Shown here: positions 1 through 7,755 of the stretch, piece by piece
Layout: every line of letters starts with the position of its first letter
How positions within the stretch are numbered: the stretch's first letter is position 1
Source of the DNA: Luteibacter sp. Sphag1AF
Lineage (GTDB): Bacteria; Pseudomonadota; Gammaproteobacteria; Xanthomonadales; Rhodanobacteraceae
Direction: 5' to 3'
Length of the DNA: 64,000 nucleotides
Assembly (NCBI RefSeq): GCF_014192715.1
Contig: NZ_JACHYH010000002.1
Location: 456,297-520,296, forward strand
Notes under the pieces: generated by a model
Seen by the model: only the letters and a program-made list of their open reading frames with translations
Told to the model about the DNA's origin: nothing
Databases searched by the model: none
Position numbers and translations under genes: made by a program

Positions 1-216
1 GTCGGGCATGTACAGCACCGGGTACGACAGGCCGGACGTCGCGTAACCGGGCGGGGTGTAAACCACCATATGACGATCTTCCGCCGGTACGGTGGAGTGC
101 ACGGTGAAGGTGTCCACGCCCGGCACCGGTACGTCTGCCAGCGCCTGCGCACACGGCCCTGCGGCCAGCACGGCCAGTGCCATCCTGACCATGACCTGTT
201 TCACACCCATGCGCAT
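1..216 (-). CDS. Putative esterase, N-terminal part (cut by window edge)
   Basis: The minus strand reads from an ATG at 216 without a stop to base 1, giving 72 residues. It begins with a signal-peptide-like stretch (MALAVLAAGPCAQALA, mature part from about residue 28) and continues with HSTVPAEDRHMVVYTPPGY and YPVLYMPD. That pattern is typical of the N-terminus of PF00756 (esterase D / enterochelin-esterase-like) alpha/beta hydrolases, which are often periplasmic; the catalytic Ser region lies outside the window. AAGGA sits seven bases before the ATG. The start overlaps the stop of the upstream gene by one base (TGATG), so the two are probably translationally coupled. A second in-frame ATG at 210 is an alternative start. 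Family call fairly likely; substrate unknown. Confidence 0.7.
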   Translation of the reverse strand, partial: MRMGVKQVMVRMALAVLAAGPCAQALADVPVPGVDTFTVHSTVPAEDRHMVVYTPPGYATSGLSYPVLYMPD

Positions 217-1535
217 CAACGTTCCTTCGGCAAAGACCACCCGTCCACCCAGCCGGAGCCCGGACCATGCGGCGAAATAAGCAGACTGCGGCCATCGTCG
301 GAGACGCGCAAGTGACGTGAGTCATCCACGTGCATCCATGCGGGACGGGCAGCCAGGCGCTGATCGAGCGACTGTCCCGGGGCCGGGTGCTGCGCGAGCC
401 ACAGGATCGTCGCGCCCATCCGCAGCGACGCTACGATGTCTTCGTCCCGATTGAGGGTCGATTCATGCATCGGCGCACCGATCTGCATGAGGACGATGCC
501 GAATGAGTTGGAAACAGCGTCGAATGCGTCCGGATGCACAAACCACTCACCCGGGGTAATCGGCTGGTCCATGAGCAAGCGGGACAACCCTGCCTCCGAG
601 CAGGCAGCGGCATAGCGTGGGGCGGCCAGCCGACGACTGTGCTCCAGCGACATTTTCCACCGATCCGTCCACGGCAGGTCCGCTTTCCAGAGATCGGGTG
701 AGAGTGTCTTGTTGAAGTCAAACTGCATCAGCGCGCAGCGATCCACGTCGCTGACGGTCAGCGGGGAGAATGCCCTGGTGCAACTGGCAGGCAATGGCTG
801 ACCCTCCGGGGCCTCGCTCAGCATGTCCGCGAACAGATGTGTCGCCTGGGACATGGTCATCCCGCCGAGGATATTGACCACAGAAGCATTCGTGCCTTTA
901 CGCAGACGCCTGCGGGTTTCGATCTGCGTACAGACACTGTCAAAGGCCCGGTCGAATTTGCCGTCCACAAAATCAAGCGCGGCGGATGTCGACCACAAAC
1001 CACGGGAGTCCGAACTGGAAACGAGAAAATCTGCGGTGGGCCCCTCGGTCAGGTCAGACCACACGTAGTCGTAGCCGGCAAGCGCCCGCTCGTGCTCCAG
1101 TCTTACATGATGCCTGGCCAGAGAGGCACGCACGGTGTCCTGATTCTGGCGCACCTTCGCAAGACAGTGCTGGTCGCGAGCGAGGCAGAGTCCATCGCTT
1201 TCCACCGGCCGGGGCAAGGATGGATACGGCACCGCGGGCTTGTACCAATGCTCCGGCGTAGCGGTCAGCATGTCGAACGTCAGCCAGTGCAGCGCGCGTG
1301 GCCGCTCAGCGGCGTATACCTGGTCAATCTTGTCGGCAGGCACATCCACGTTGGAGAAAAACAACGCGCTGAACGCGTTGCGCCCCTGCGTCGGCTGCGA
1401 CGGACGCGCCAGCAACGAAAGCGCCTCGATCTGCTCCGCCGTGGGAGGACGCAACCGTCCCCACGCGAACATGCCACCCAGTACAAACAGGCACAACGCA
1501 AGCAAGCCACCCACCACCGCCGCAAAACGCTTCAT
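216..1535 (-). CDS. Hypothetical membrane-anchored protein
   Basis: 439 residues. I chose the ATG at 1535 because AGGGGGAGA lies just before it and the protein then begins MKRF followed by one hydrophobic helix (residues about 4-25). The frame stays open 60 bases further upstream but that extension is Arg-rich and unlikely. The remainder is soluble and presumably periplasmic, with several Cys (for example SDGLCLARDQHCLAK and DSVCTQIETRRR) and no motif I recognise. It is coupled by a one-base stop/start overlap to the esterase that follows it, so the two may act together. Function not assigned. Confidence 0.75.
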   Translation of the reverse strand: MKRFAAVVGGLLALCLFVLGGMFAWGRLRPPTAEQIEALSLLARPSQPTQGRNAFSALFFSNVDVPADKIDQVYAAERPRALHWLTFDMLTATPEHWYKPAVPYPSLPRPVESDGLCLARDQHCLAKVRQNQDTVRASLARHHVRLEHERALAGYDYVWSDLTEGPTADFLVSSSDSRGLWSTSAALDFVDGKFDRAFDSVCTQIETRRRLRKGTNASVVNILGGMTMSQATHLFADMLSEAPEGQPLPASCTRAFSPLTVSDVDRCALMQFDFNKTLSPDLWKADLPWTDRWKMSLEHSRRLAAPRYAAACSEAGLSRLLMDQPITPGEWFVHPDAFDAVSNSFGIVLMQIGAPMHESTLNRDEDIVASLRMGATILWLAQHPAPGQSLDQRLAARPAWMHVDDSRHLRVSDDGRSLLISPHGPGSGWVDGWSLPKER

Positions 1536-1700
1536 CCGATGTCTCCCCCTGTCCCTGCGCCCTTCGGGAGGCGCTCCCTCCGGCGTTATCCACAACCGGT
1601 GTGGACAGCCGCTGCATAAGCATGTGGATAACCCGCAATCTCCCTTCCCCGGCGGGCACTTGCATTGTGCTGCTTAAAAAACAGCCATTCCCGACTCGTG

Positions 1701-2594
1701 TCAGTCCGCTGCTGAAACAAACGAAATGATCAACGCCACTACATCACCATCTTCCACGATCTTCCGGTGGCCCAGCCCCGTCGTACGCACCAGCCGCGCG
1801 CCCGGCCACAGCGATTCATAAAGTTCGCCCTCCGCCAGCGGCACGTCGCGATCCTTTGCGTCGTGAACAATCATCACCTTCTGATGGCGACGCGGGGCGT
1901 GCAACGACACATGGAGGTCTTCGATAGCCACCTGCGTGCGCTCGGCCAGCAGCCTGTGCAATTCCGGTCGAAGCCGGTCTGCCAGACGGACGAAACGGGC
2001 GAAGCGGCGCGTTGCCGCTTCCGGGTCGGCCGCAGGCGCGATCAGTACCACGCGCTCCGCACTCCACCCATCACCCAACGCCAGCGTCACCGCCGCACCA
2101 CCCAGCGAATGGGCGATCACCGCGTGCGCATTCCCGTAGTGGCGCCCCACCGCCGCTGCCGTGCGGGCGAAGTCGGGCAGCGTGCACAGCGTGCCGGCGC
2201 TGCAACCATGCCCGGGCTGGTCAAACGCCACCGCCGCGAAACCCAGTGCCTGCAAACGTGCGGCCCAGGCCTCGAAACGCAGCCCGAAACTCGACCATCC
2301 GTGCACCAGCAGCACATAGGGCTGACGGGCCGGATCACCCCATACGTAACTGGCAATCGCCTCGCCATTCACATCCAGGGTTTCCCGACGCGCGCGGGTC
2401 ACCGGCAGCGCGGCGGCTGCGCGCGTCCGGCTGCTGGGCAGCGGCGTCTGGAACAGCGTTGCCGCGTGAGCCACGGTGCGCGCGGGTCGCAAGCGGCTGC
2501 CCAGCCGATAGGCGGCACGCAGGCCCAGCAGCGTGGCGATGTCGCGCAGGCGAAAACGCGGCGCAGGTCGGGTGGATGTGTTGGCGGAAGTCAT
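1701..2594 (-). CDS. Alpha/beta hydrolase fold protein
   Basis: 297 residues. The core pattern of an alpha/beta hydrolase is visible: oxyanion segment VLLVHGW (94-100), FDQPGHG (124-130), nucleophile elbow AHSLGG with Ser163, an acid in HDAKDRDVPL (Asp248 or Asp250), and the catalytic His in TGLGHRKIV (His276). There is no signal peptide; the first 70 residues are basic, so the protein is probably cytoplasmic. AGGCGG lies five bases before the ATG. The gene stands alone between short intergenic gaps. Substrate cannot be inferred; a carboxylesterase or lipase-like activity is the general expectation for the family. Confidence 0.8.
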   Translation of the reverse strand: MTSANTSTRPAPRFRLRDIATLLGLRAAYRLGSRLRPARTVAHAATLFQTPLPSSRTRAAAALPVTRARRETLDVNGEAIASYVWGDPARQPYVLLVHGWSSFGLRFEAWAARLQALGFAAVAFDQPGHGCSAGTLCTLPDFARTAAAVGRHYGNAHAVIAHSLGGAAVTLALGDGWSAERVVLIAPAADPEAATRRFARFVRLADRLRPELHRLLAERTQVAIEDLHVSLHAPRRHQKVMIVHDAKDRDVPLAEGELYESLWPGARLVRTTGLGHRKIVEDGDVVALIISFVSAAD

Positions 2595-2621
2595 GTCCGC
2601 CTATTGTGGCGCGCATGGCCC

Positions 2622-2645
2622 ACGGGACCAACCGGCCGGTCCCGT
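2622..2645. repeat. Perfect inverted repeat upstream of the hydrolase gene
   Basis: ACGGGACC and GGTCCCGT are perfect 8-base arms around an 8-base spacer, 28 bases upstream of the minus-strand hydrolase start and about 100 bases before the plus-strand gene at 2749. It lies between two divergent genes, so it could be an operator. That role is inference only. Confidence 0.35.
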
Positions 2646-2748
2646 CACAAACATGAACGGTCCACGCAGGCCATCGTCAACGGCGGCGCCTGCCCGCCGT
2701 TTTCGACACTGACTCCGCGACCGCGGAGGTGACGAGGAGATTCATCCC

Positions 2749-3096
2749 ATGACCACTCTCACTGCCAGAATTGCCCTCATGGCCGCACTTGGCCTTGGTG
2801 TTGGCGCCGTGGCCTATACGCCACCTGCCGCCGCCCAGGGCTATGTGTCGGTGACCGTCGGCACCCGCCCGCCACCGCCGCGTTTTGAGCGTGTCCCACC
2901 GCCGCGCTATGGCTACATATGGGCTCCGGGCTACTGGAACTGGGTCGGCAGCCGCTACGTCTGGGTGGGCGGACGCTGGTACGGAGCACGTCCCGGCTAC
3001 ATTTACCGCCCGCCGGTCTACCGTCCATACGGTCACGCATGGCGCTACGAGCGCGAGCGCTGGGACCGCGATCCGCACTGGCACGGTCGCCGTTAA
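2749..3096 (+). CDS. Small secreted WXXGXW-repeat protein
   Basis: 115 residues. A cleavable signal peptide (about residues 1-28, ending TPPAAAQ) is followed by a Pro/Tyr/Trp/Arg-rich mature part. It contains the pattern YGYIWAPGYWNWVG then YVWVGGRWYG, two copies of the WxPGYW / WxxGxW motif found in small exported proteins of Proteobacteria (PF12779-like). The function of that family is not known. AGGAG precedes the ATG at a suitable distance. A strong hairpin terminator follows at 3164. It is a single-gene unit, divergent from the hydrolase. Confidence 0.8.
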   Translation: MTTLTARIALMAALGLGVGAVAYTPPAAAQGYVSVTVGTRPPPPRFERVPPPRYGYIWAPGYWNWVGSRYVWVGGRWYGARPGYIYRPPVYRPYGHAWRYERERWDRDPHWHGRR

Positions 3097-3163
3097 TTCA
3101 CCCCGTTGCTGCGGCGCACCTACAAAGCGCGCCCGCAAGGTCTAAACTACGCAGCTGAACACC

Positions 3164-3195
3164 TCGCCCCGGCCCCTGCCGGGGCGAATTTTTTT
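3164..3195 (+). terminator. Rho-independent terminator
   Basis: Perfect 10-base stem (TCGCCCCGGC / GCCGGGGCGA) with a four-base CCCT loop, then A and seven T. It ends transcription of the WXXGXW gene and isolates it from leucine dehydrogenase downstream. Confidence 0.9.
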
Positions 3196-3287
3196 GTCGT
3201 TCCACCGCGCTGGCCGTCCCCACGCCCGGCATTCACCTGCAAGCGGCCGATTAAAGGTCGCTGAATGTTTACTGGAGTCTGCGTTCG

Positions 3288-4391
3288 ATGATTTTCGAAA
3301 CCATCGCCCAAACCGGTCACGAAGAAGTCGTCTTCTGCCATAACAAAGACGCTGGCCTGAAGGCCATCATCGCGATCCACAATACGGTGCTCGGTCCTTC
3401 GCTGGGCGGCCTGCGCATGTGGCCGTACAAGACCGAGCAGGATGCGGTCAACGACGTGCTGCGCCTCTCGCGCGGCATGACCTACAAGAACGCCGTGGCC
3501 GGTCTGAACCTGGGTGGCGGCAAGGCCGTCATCATCGGCGATCCCTCCAAGGACAAGTCCGAAGCGCTGTTCCGCGCCTTCGGCCGTTTCGTCAACTCGC
3601 TCAACGGCCGCTACATCACGGCAGAAGACGTGGGCATCGACGTCAACGACATGGAATATGTGTTCCGTGAAACCGAATACGTAACCGGTGTGCACCAGGT
3701 GCACGGCGGTTCGGGCGACCCGTCGCCGTTCACCGCATTCGGCTCGCTGCAGGGCCTGATGGCTGCGCTGCAGTTCAAGCACGGCAACGAAGATGTGGGC
3801 AAGTACAGCTACGCCGTGCAGGGCTGCGGCCACGTCGGCAGCGAATTCATCAAGCTGCTGCGCGAGCAGGGCGCAAAGGTGTTCGTCACCGACATCAACA
3901 AGGATGCCGTGCAGCGCTGCGTCGACGAACTGGGCTGCGAAGCCGTGGGCCTGGACGAAATCTACGACGTCGACGCTGACGTCTACAGCCCGTGCGCCCT
4001 GGGTGGCACGCTCAACGAGCAGACCATCGACCGCATCAAGGCGAAGATCATCTGCGGCGCCGCAAACAACCAGCTGGCCACCGACGCCATCGGCGACGAA
4101 CTGGCCCGCCGTGGCGTTGTCTACGCTCCGGATTACGCCGTCAACGCCGGTGGCGTGATGAACGTGTCGCTGGAAATCGACGGCTACAACCGCGAGCGCG
4201 CCATGCGCATGATGCGCACGATCTACTACAACGTCGGTCGCATCTTCGAAATCTCCGCCCGCGACAACATCCCGACCTACAAGGCCGCGGATCGCATGGC
4301 AGAAGAGCGCATCAGCGCCATCGGCAAGATCCGCCTGCCCCACATGGGCAACGGCGCTCCCCGCTTCCAGGGCCGCATGCGCGGTCAGTAA
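3288..4391 (+). CDS. bcd: Leucine dehydrogenase (Glu/Leu/Phe/Val dehydrogenase family)
   Basis: 367 residues, the usual length of NAD-dependent leucine dehydrogenase, which reversibly deaminates branched-chain amino acids to 2-oxoacids. Seen: GGLRMWPY (40-47), MTYKNA with Lys67 and GGGKAV with Lys79 (the substrate-binding and catalytic lysines of the family), and a Rossmann QGCGHVGSEF near residue 180. GGAG precedes the ATG. The gene is monocistronic, bounded by hairpin terminators on both sides. With the BCKDH E1 at 45084, isovaleryl-CoA dehydrogenase at 22273 and MCC-beta at 28507 it supplies early steps of leucine breakdown, and isovaleryl-CoA for iso-fatty acids. Valine or phenylalanine dehydrogenase are alternatives within the family. 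Confidence 0.9.
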   Translation: MIFETIAQTGHEEVVFCHNKDAGLKAIIAIHNTVLGPSLGGLRMWPYKTEQDAVNDVLRLSRGMTYKNAVAGLNLGGGKAVIIGDPSKDKSEALFRAFGRFVNSLNGRYITAEDVGIDVNDMEYVFRETEYVTGVHQVHGGSGDPSPFTAFGSLQGLMAALQFKHGNEDVGKYSYAVQGCGHVGSEFIKLLREQGAKVFVTDINKDAVQRCVDELGCEAVGLDEIYDVDADVYSPCALGGTLNEQTIDRIKAKIICGAANNQLATDAIGDELARRGVVYAPDYAVNAGGVMNVSLEIDGYNRERAMRMMRTIYYNVGRIFEISARDNIPTYKAADRMAEERISAIGKIRLPHMGNGAPRFQGRMRGQ

Positions 4392-4455
4392 TGGGTGGGG
4401 TCCGCTGGAGCGAACCGCCCTCCAGAAGTTGGGCAGTTCGAGCCAGAAGCCAAAG

Positions 4456-4490
4456 GCCCGAGTCCGGCACTACGCCGGGCTCGGGCTTTT
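4456..4490 (+). terminator. Rho-independent terminator after leucine dehydrogenase
   Basis: GCCCGAGTCCGGC pairs with GCCGGGCTCGGGC (one G-T wobble) across a five-base ACTAC loop and is followed by TTTT. It lies 65 bases after the stop of the leucine dehydrogenase gene. Confidence 0.9.
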
Positions 4491-4634
4491 CAGTCTGAGC
4501 TTGAAGTCGAGACCGAAGCAAAGGTGGCCGGGACGCCGATCTGGTGCTGGGGTAGCACCCACTGAAGGACGTCCTCGCGCGAAAGTTCTGAACCAGACCC
4601 GGCGATTGGAGCTGAGTCTGGCGATGCAAAACTA

Positions 4635-4763
4635 GTGCATTCCGCCGTGCGTCATTACCGGACCCTGCAATTGCACCTGGTCCTGTGCGGCCTGCAGGCT
4701 CTGCGCCTGTTGTTGCTGTTGCGCCTGCTGGAAATGCTGCATGGCTTCTGGCCATTTAGCTGC
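4635..4763 (-). pseudogene. Gln-rich coding scrap, possible tail of a lost XVIPCD-type T4SS effector
   Basis: On the minus strand, directly after the stop of the secreted protein at 4777, a frame with no start of its own reads WPEAMQHFQQAQQQQQAQ and goes on Gln-rich to HGGMH and a TAG. Gln-rich tails of this kind close the XVIPCD proteins that Xanthomonadales type IV secretion systems export, and an immunity gene commonly sits just before its effector gene, as the Cys-rich secreted protein does here. I therefore read this as the residual 3' end of an effector gene whose body was deleted. A chance Gln-rich frame cannot be excluded. Confidence 0.4.
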
Positions 4764-4776
4764 GCCTCCTGTTCGC

Positions 4777-5451
4777 TCAGAGACCATCCGTGGTTTGCAA
4801 TGCGCGGAAGCATTCATTCCCATTGGGCGCTACCACCAGGTCGCTGCCAATCACCGTGAGTACGACATCGTTCTTCACAAAGTCCACGGAGTCCACATTG
4901 CCAATTTCGGAGCGACGAAACCGCTCAACGAACCCATGGGCCACGAGCTGTTGACGCAAGGCGTCCAGGCTCAGCACGCAGATGGGCGTGGGGTCCGCCC
5001 TCCGGTCCTGATTGAAAAGCCAGAACTCGAAGCCACGCTTCATGATTTTGTTGGACGGCGTCACCTTCAGTCCGTACTTCCAGCCGCCCCCGAGGTCTGG
5101 ACTCATGTAAATCGAATCCTCCTCGCGCGGGGTGAGCGGCACGCCAAAGCATTGCCCAACGTGCTCTGCAGTGAACTCTTCGCTTGCCGTGAGATGGGTC
5201 AAAAAGTCGACCAGGGCTTGGGTCACGCGAACGGCATCTGCCGAACGGTGTGGCGCGGCAGCGGTCATACAAGCTCCTTGCGGGGATGGGCTGAACGACA
5301 ATGTGGGGGTGGGCGCCGAGACGGGGCGCGCAGCATCGGCGCTCCGGGCGGGCGGTGCACCTGGGGGTGAGGCGGCGGACGCCAGGGCAACTGGACCGAA
5401 CAGGCCGGCGACCAGCAGCACGGCGCGACAGGCGTAACGCAGGTAATTCAT
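4777..5451 (-). CDS. Secreted Cys-containing protein, candidate orphan immunity protein
   Basis: 224 residues from the ATG at 5451; the open frame extends further upstream but without a signal sequence. Starting here gives MNYLRYACRA and a hydrophobic core ending in ALASAASPP, a signal peptide for the periplasm. A Pro/Ala-rich linker follows, then a globular domain (about residues 75-224) with four Cys (in GACMTA, GQCFG, TPICVLS, NECFRAL), enough for two disulfides. I recognise no catalytic motif. Features that fit an X-Tfi-type immunity protein are the periplasmic targeting, the small size and the position just before a Gln-rich effector-tail-like scrap. That role is inference; otherwise it is a hypothetical exported protein. 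Confidence 0.65.
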   Translation of the reverse strand: MNYLRYACRAVLLVAGLFGPVALASAASPPGAPPARSADAARPVSAPTPTLSFSPSPQGACMTAAAPHRSADAVRVTQALVDFLTHLTASEEFTAEHVGQCFGVPLTPREEDSIYMSPDLGGGWKYGLKVTPSNKIMKRGFEFWLFNQDRRADPTPICVLSLDALRQQLVAHGFVERFRRSEIGNVDSVDFVKNDVVLTVIGSDLVVAPNGNECFRALQTTDGL

Positions 5452-6074
5452 GCGCTCGGCATCCTCGACTCCTTGAGATGGGCGCGGGGGCGACCCTCGG
5501 CTGAGGGCATCATAGCGGCCCCGCTGGGCCACTGCATGGCGACGGGAACACGGTTTCGGCAACCTTCCGCCACCAGTCATCCATCATCGGACGCGCAGCC
5601 CAGAACAGCATCGGGCGCTCACCGGCAACGCGAAAGCCCGCACTTCCCCGGGTCGTCATCCAACACGACTGCTATACCTCAACGCAGGTGTCACCCTAAA
5701 TCAGGACGGGTCAGGCCAACGCCACGCTGCGCTTGCCCCCGAATCGCTCCCGGCCCTTCCCTCTCGTTAATCGGTCGCCACCCGCGAAGGGGTCAGGGCC
5801 TACAAACCTCCACGGGCGGGGACTACCGCCACCTGATCCAACGAGCCCCACCTACACATCCTCGGCCGGATACATCTGTTACAATTCAACGGTTAGCGAG
5901 GATTTACTCAGGCTTGTCCCGGCTGCCACGTCCTCGAAATAGGGGGCCCGTTTCACGGGCATCAATAGAACTTCACACTTTCGAGGGGCGACACGTCCCC
6001 TGGACCACGTCGTGCCCGCCTGGCGCCATGGGCGACGTAAACAGGGAACGCGAGCGAAGAAAGGGACATCAAGC
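5452..6074. other. Intergenic region upstream of the aryl-polyene operon
   Basis: About 620 bases without a convincing gene on either strand. It must carry the promoters of the divergent secreted protein (minus strand) and of the aryl-polyene operon (plus strand). A TACAAT at 5880-5885 resembles a -10 box but I see no good -35 in front of it. A small hairpin (GCCCG-TTTCA-CGGGC) lies at 5946-5960 in the likely leader. Open frames crossing here have no coding character. Confidence 0.5.
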
Positions 6075-6344
6075 ATGACCACCGACACGGCTGAAGCCTT
6101 AAGCAACGACGACATCCTGGCCCGCCTGAAGGAAGTGCTCAACGGCACGTTCGAGATCGACCCGGCACGGGTCACCCTCGATGCGCACCTGTTCACCGAC
6201 CTTGAGCTGGACAGCATCGACGCCATCGACCTCGCCATCCAGGTGCAGGACATGACCGGCGCACGCATCAAGCCCGAAGATTTCAAGAGCGTCCGTACCG
6301 TCGGCGACGTTGTCGCCACCGTGCGCACCCTGATCGAACGCTGA
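6075..6344 (+). CDS. Acyl carrier protein, aryl-polyene type
   Basis: 89 residues. The start at 6075 gives an AAAGGGA ribosome site and a normal ACP length; upstream codons in frame are not ACP-like. The phosphopantetheine site is Ser47 in LELDSIDAIDL. It is the first gene of the aryl-polyene operon and one of two ACPs; in characterised systems such pairs carry the aromatic starter and the growing polyene. An 11-base gap separates it from the glycosyltransferase gene. Confidence 0.9.
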   Translation: MTTDTAEALSNDDILARLKEVLNGTFEIDPARVTLDAHLFTDLELDSIDAIDLAIQVQDMTGARIKPEDFKSVRTVGDVVATVRTLIER

Positions 6345-6355
6345 GCGGCAAGTCC

Positions 6356-7132
6356 ATGTCGGCCGACGGCGCCACCGTGGCGCATCGTTTCGCGCCCTGT
6401 GCGCTGATTCCGATCTACAACCATAAAGAAACCATCACCCGCACCGTGCAAGCGTTGCGCGCGCACGGGCTGCCGGTGGTGATCGTGGATGACGGCAGCG
6501 ACGCGCCCACCCGCGACGTGCTGGACACGCTGGTTGCCGACACCCCGCAGGTCACGCTCATCCGGCTTGCCCGGAATCAGGGCAAGGGCCGCGCGCTCTG
6601 CGCCGGCCTGATTGCGGCGCACGACGCAGGTTTTACCCACGCGCTGCAAATCGACGCCGATGGCCAGCACGACGTTGCCGACGTGCCCGCCTTTCTTGCC
6701 GCATCCCAGGCGCGTCCCGCTGCCATGGTCTGTGGCAAGGCGCTGTACGACGACAGCGTGCCGCGCGCCCGCCTGTATGGCCGCTACCTCACGCATGTTT
6801 TCGTCTGGCTGGAAACGCTGTCCTTCGACATTGCAGATTCGATGTGCGGCTATCGCCTGTATCCGCTGGAAGCCACGCGTGCCGAAATCGCGCGCGCCCC
6901 GCTTCCGGCACGCATGGACTTCGACACCGAAATCGCCGTGCGCCTGCACTGGCGCGGCGTGCCCGCGCTGAATCTGCCCACCCGGGTCATCTACCCGGAA
7001 AACGGGCTCTCCCATTTCCGCATGCTGCGCGACAACGCGCGCATCACCGCCATGCACACGCGACTGGTGCTCGGCATGCTGATCCGCGCGCCGCGCATCC
7101 TGGGTCGCCGTCTCTCCGGAGCTTTCCGCTGA
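6356..7132 (+). CDS. Family 2 glycosyltransferase of the aryl-polyene cluster
   Basis: 258 residues with the GT-A features ALIPIYNHKET (16-26), VVIVDDGSD (41-49) and the metal-binding acidic motif QIDADGQHD (Asp100 and Asp102). There is no transmembrane region, so it should act at the cytoplasmic face. It would transfer a sugar to the polyene or its lipid anchor; the donor is unknown. In enterobacterial aryl-polyene clusters a GT2 domain is often fused to a LpxL-like acyltransferase. Here the two are separate genes (the acyltransferase is at 15498). The stop overlaps the start of the LolA-like gene by one base. Confidence 0.85.
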   Translation: MSADGATVAHRFAPCALIPIYNHKETITRTVQALRAHGLPVVIVDDGSDAPTRDVLDTLVADTPQVTLIRLARNQGKGRALCAGLIAAHDAGFTHALQIDADGQHDVADVPAFLAASQARPAAMVCGKALYDDSVPRARLYGRYLTHVFVWLETLSFDIADSMCGYRLYPLEATRAEIARAPLPARMDFDTEIAVRLHWRGVPALNLPTRVIYPENGLSHFRMLRDNARITAMHTRLVLGMLIRAPRILGRRLSGAFR

Positions 7133-7755
7133 TGCGTTATCTGCTGCTTTTCCTGCTCTGCCTGCTGCCCGTGGGCCTGGCCCATGCCGATGCCACGGCG
7201 CCGCGTCCCGCCCTGCTCGATCAGGTGCTGCAACAGCTGGCGCGACACGGCAAGGTGCGCGCGAACTTTACCCAGACGCGCGAGAACCCCGCGCTCGCCC
7301 AGCCTCAGGCAAGCCACGGCGACCTGCTCTTCGTGGTCGGCCACGGCATGATCTGGCACATGCGCGAACCTCTGGAAGACACGCTGGTCATGACGCCTTC
7401 CGGTGCATCGCGTATCGACGCCAACGGCGACATCGCTCCCGTACGTGACGGCAACCGGGGCGTCACCCAGGTGTCGCAGATGCTGCAATCCATGCTGGCT
7501 GGCAACGCGGACGAGCCGTTGCGCCAGTTCGACGTCACCGTCGAGGGATCGCTCGCTCACTGGAGCATGCGGTTCACACCCCGCCAGTCGCGCATGGCAA
7601 AAGTGCTGGCCGCCATCCAGTTGAGTGGCAACGAATATCTCCAGGCCATCGACGTGGAGCTGCGCAGTGGCGAAGCCACCCGCATCCGCTTCGAAAACAC
7701 GCGCGACGCCGGTGAACTCACGGGCGTGGAACAGCGGGCGCTTGGCGGCCCATGA
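7132..7755 (+). CDS. LolA-like outer membrane carrier protein of the aryl-polyene cluster
   Basis: 207 residues starting at the ATG that overlaps the glycosyltransferase stop (TGATG); the longer open frame upstream lies inside that gene. A signal peptide (MRYLLLFLLCLLPVGLAHA) precedes a LolA-type fold segment: FTQTRENPAL, GDLLFVVGHGMIWHMREP and TLVMTPSG, matching the family pattern of a strand-rich half barrel. In aryl-polyene systems this periplasmic protein is thought to ferry the lipid product to the outer membrane. It overlaps the exporter gene by four bases (ATGA), fitting a joint transport role. Confidence 0.85.
   Translation: MRYLLLFLLCLLPVGLAHADATAPRPALLDQVLQQLARHGKVRANFTQTRENPALAQPQASHGDLLFVVGHGMIWHMREPLEDTLVMTPSGASRIDANGDIAPVRDGNRGVTQVSQMLQSMLAGNADEPLRQFDVTVEGSLAHWSMRFTPRQSRMAKVLAAIQLSGNEYLQAIDVELRSGEATRIRFENTRDAGELTGVEQRALGGP

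Noticed and set aside
4312..4755. Minus-strand frame starting MARSHAAFPAGATATTG with AGGAGG upstream
   Set aside because: The ribosome site is attractive but the product is low-complexity, runs through the leucine dehydrogenase terminator into that gene's end, and competes with the Gln-rich frame that makes better sense.
5879..7057. Open minus-strand frame of about 390 codons over the first aryl-polyene genes
   Set aside because: It lies opposite the ACP and glycosyltransferase genes, which have clear motifs, and has no recognisable content of its own.
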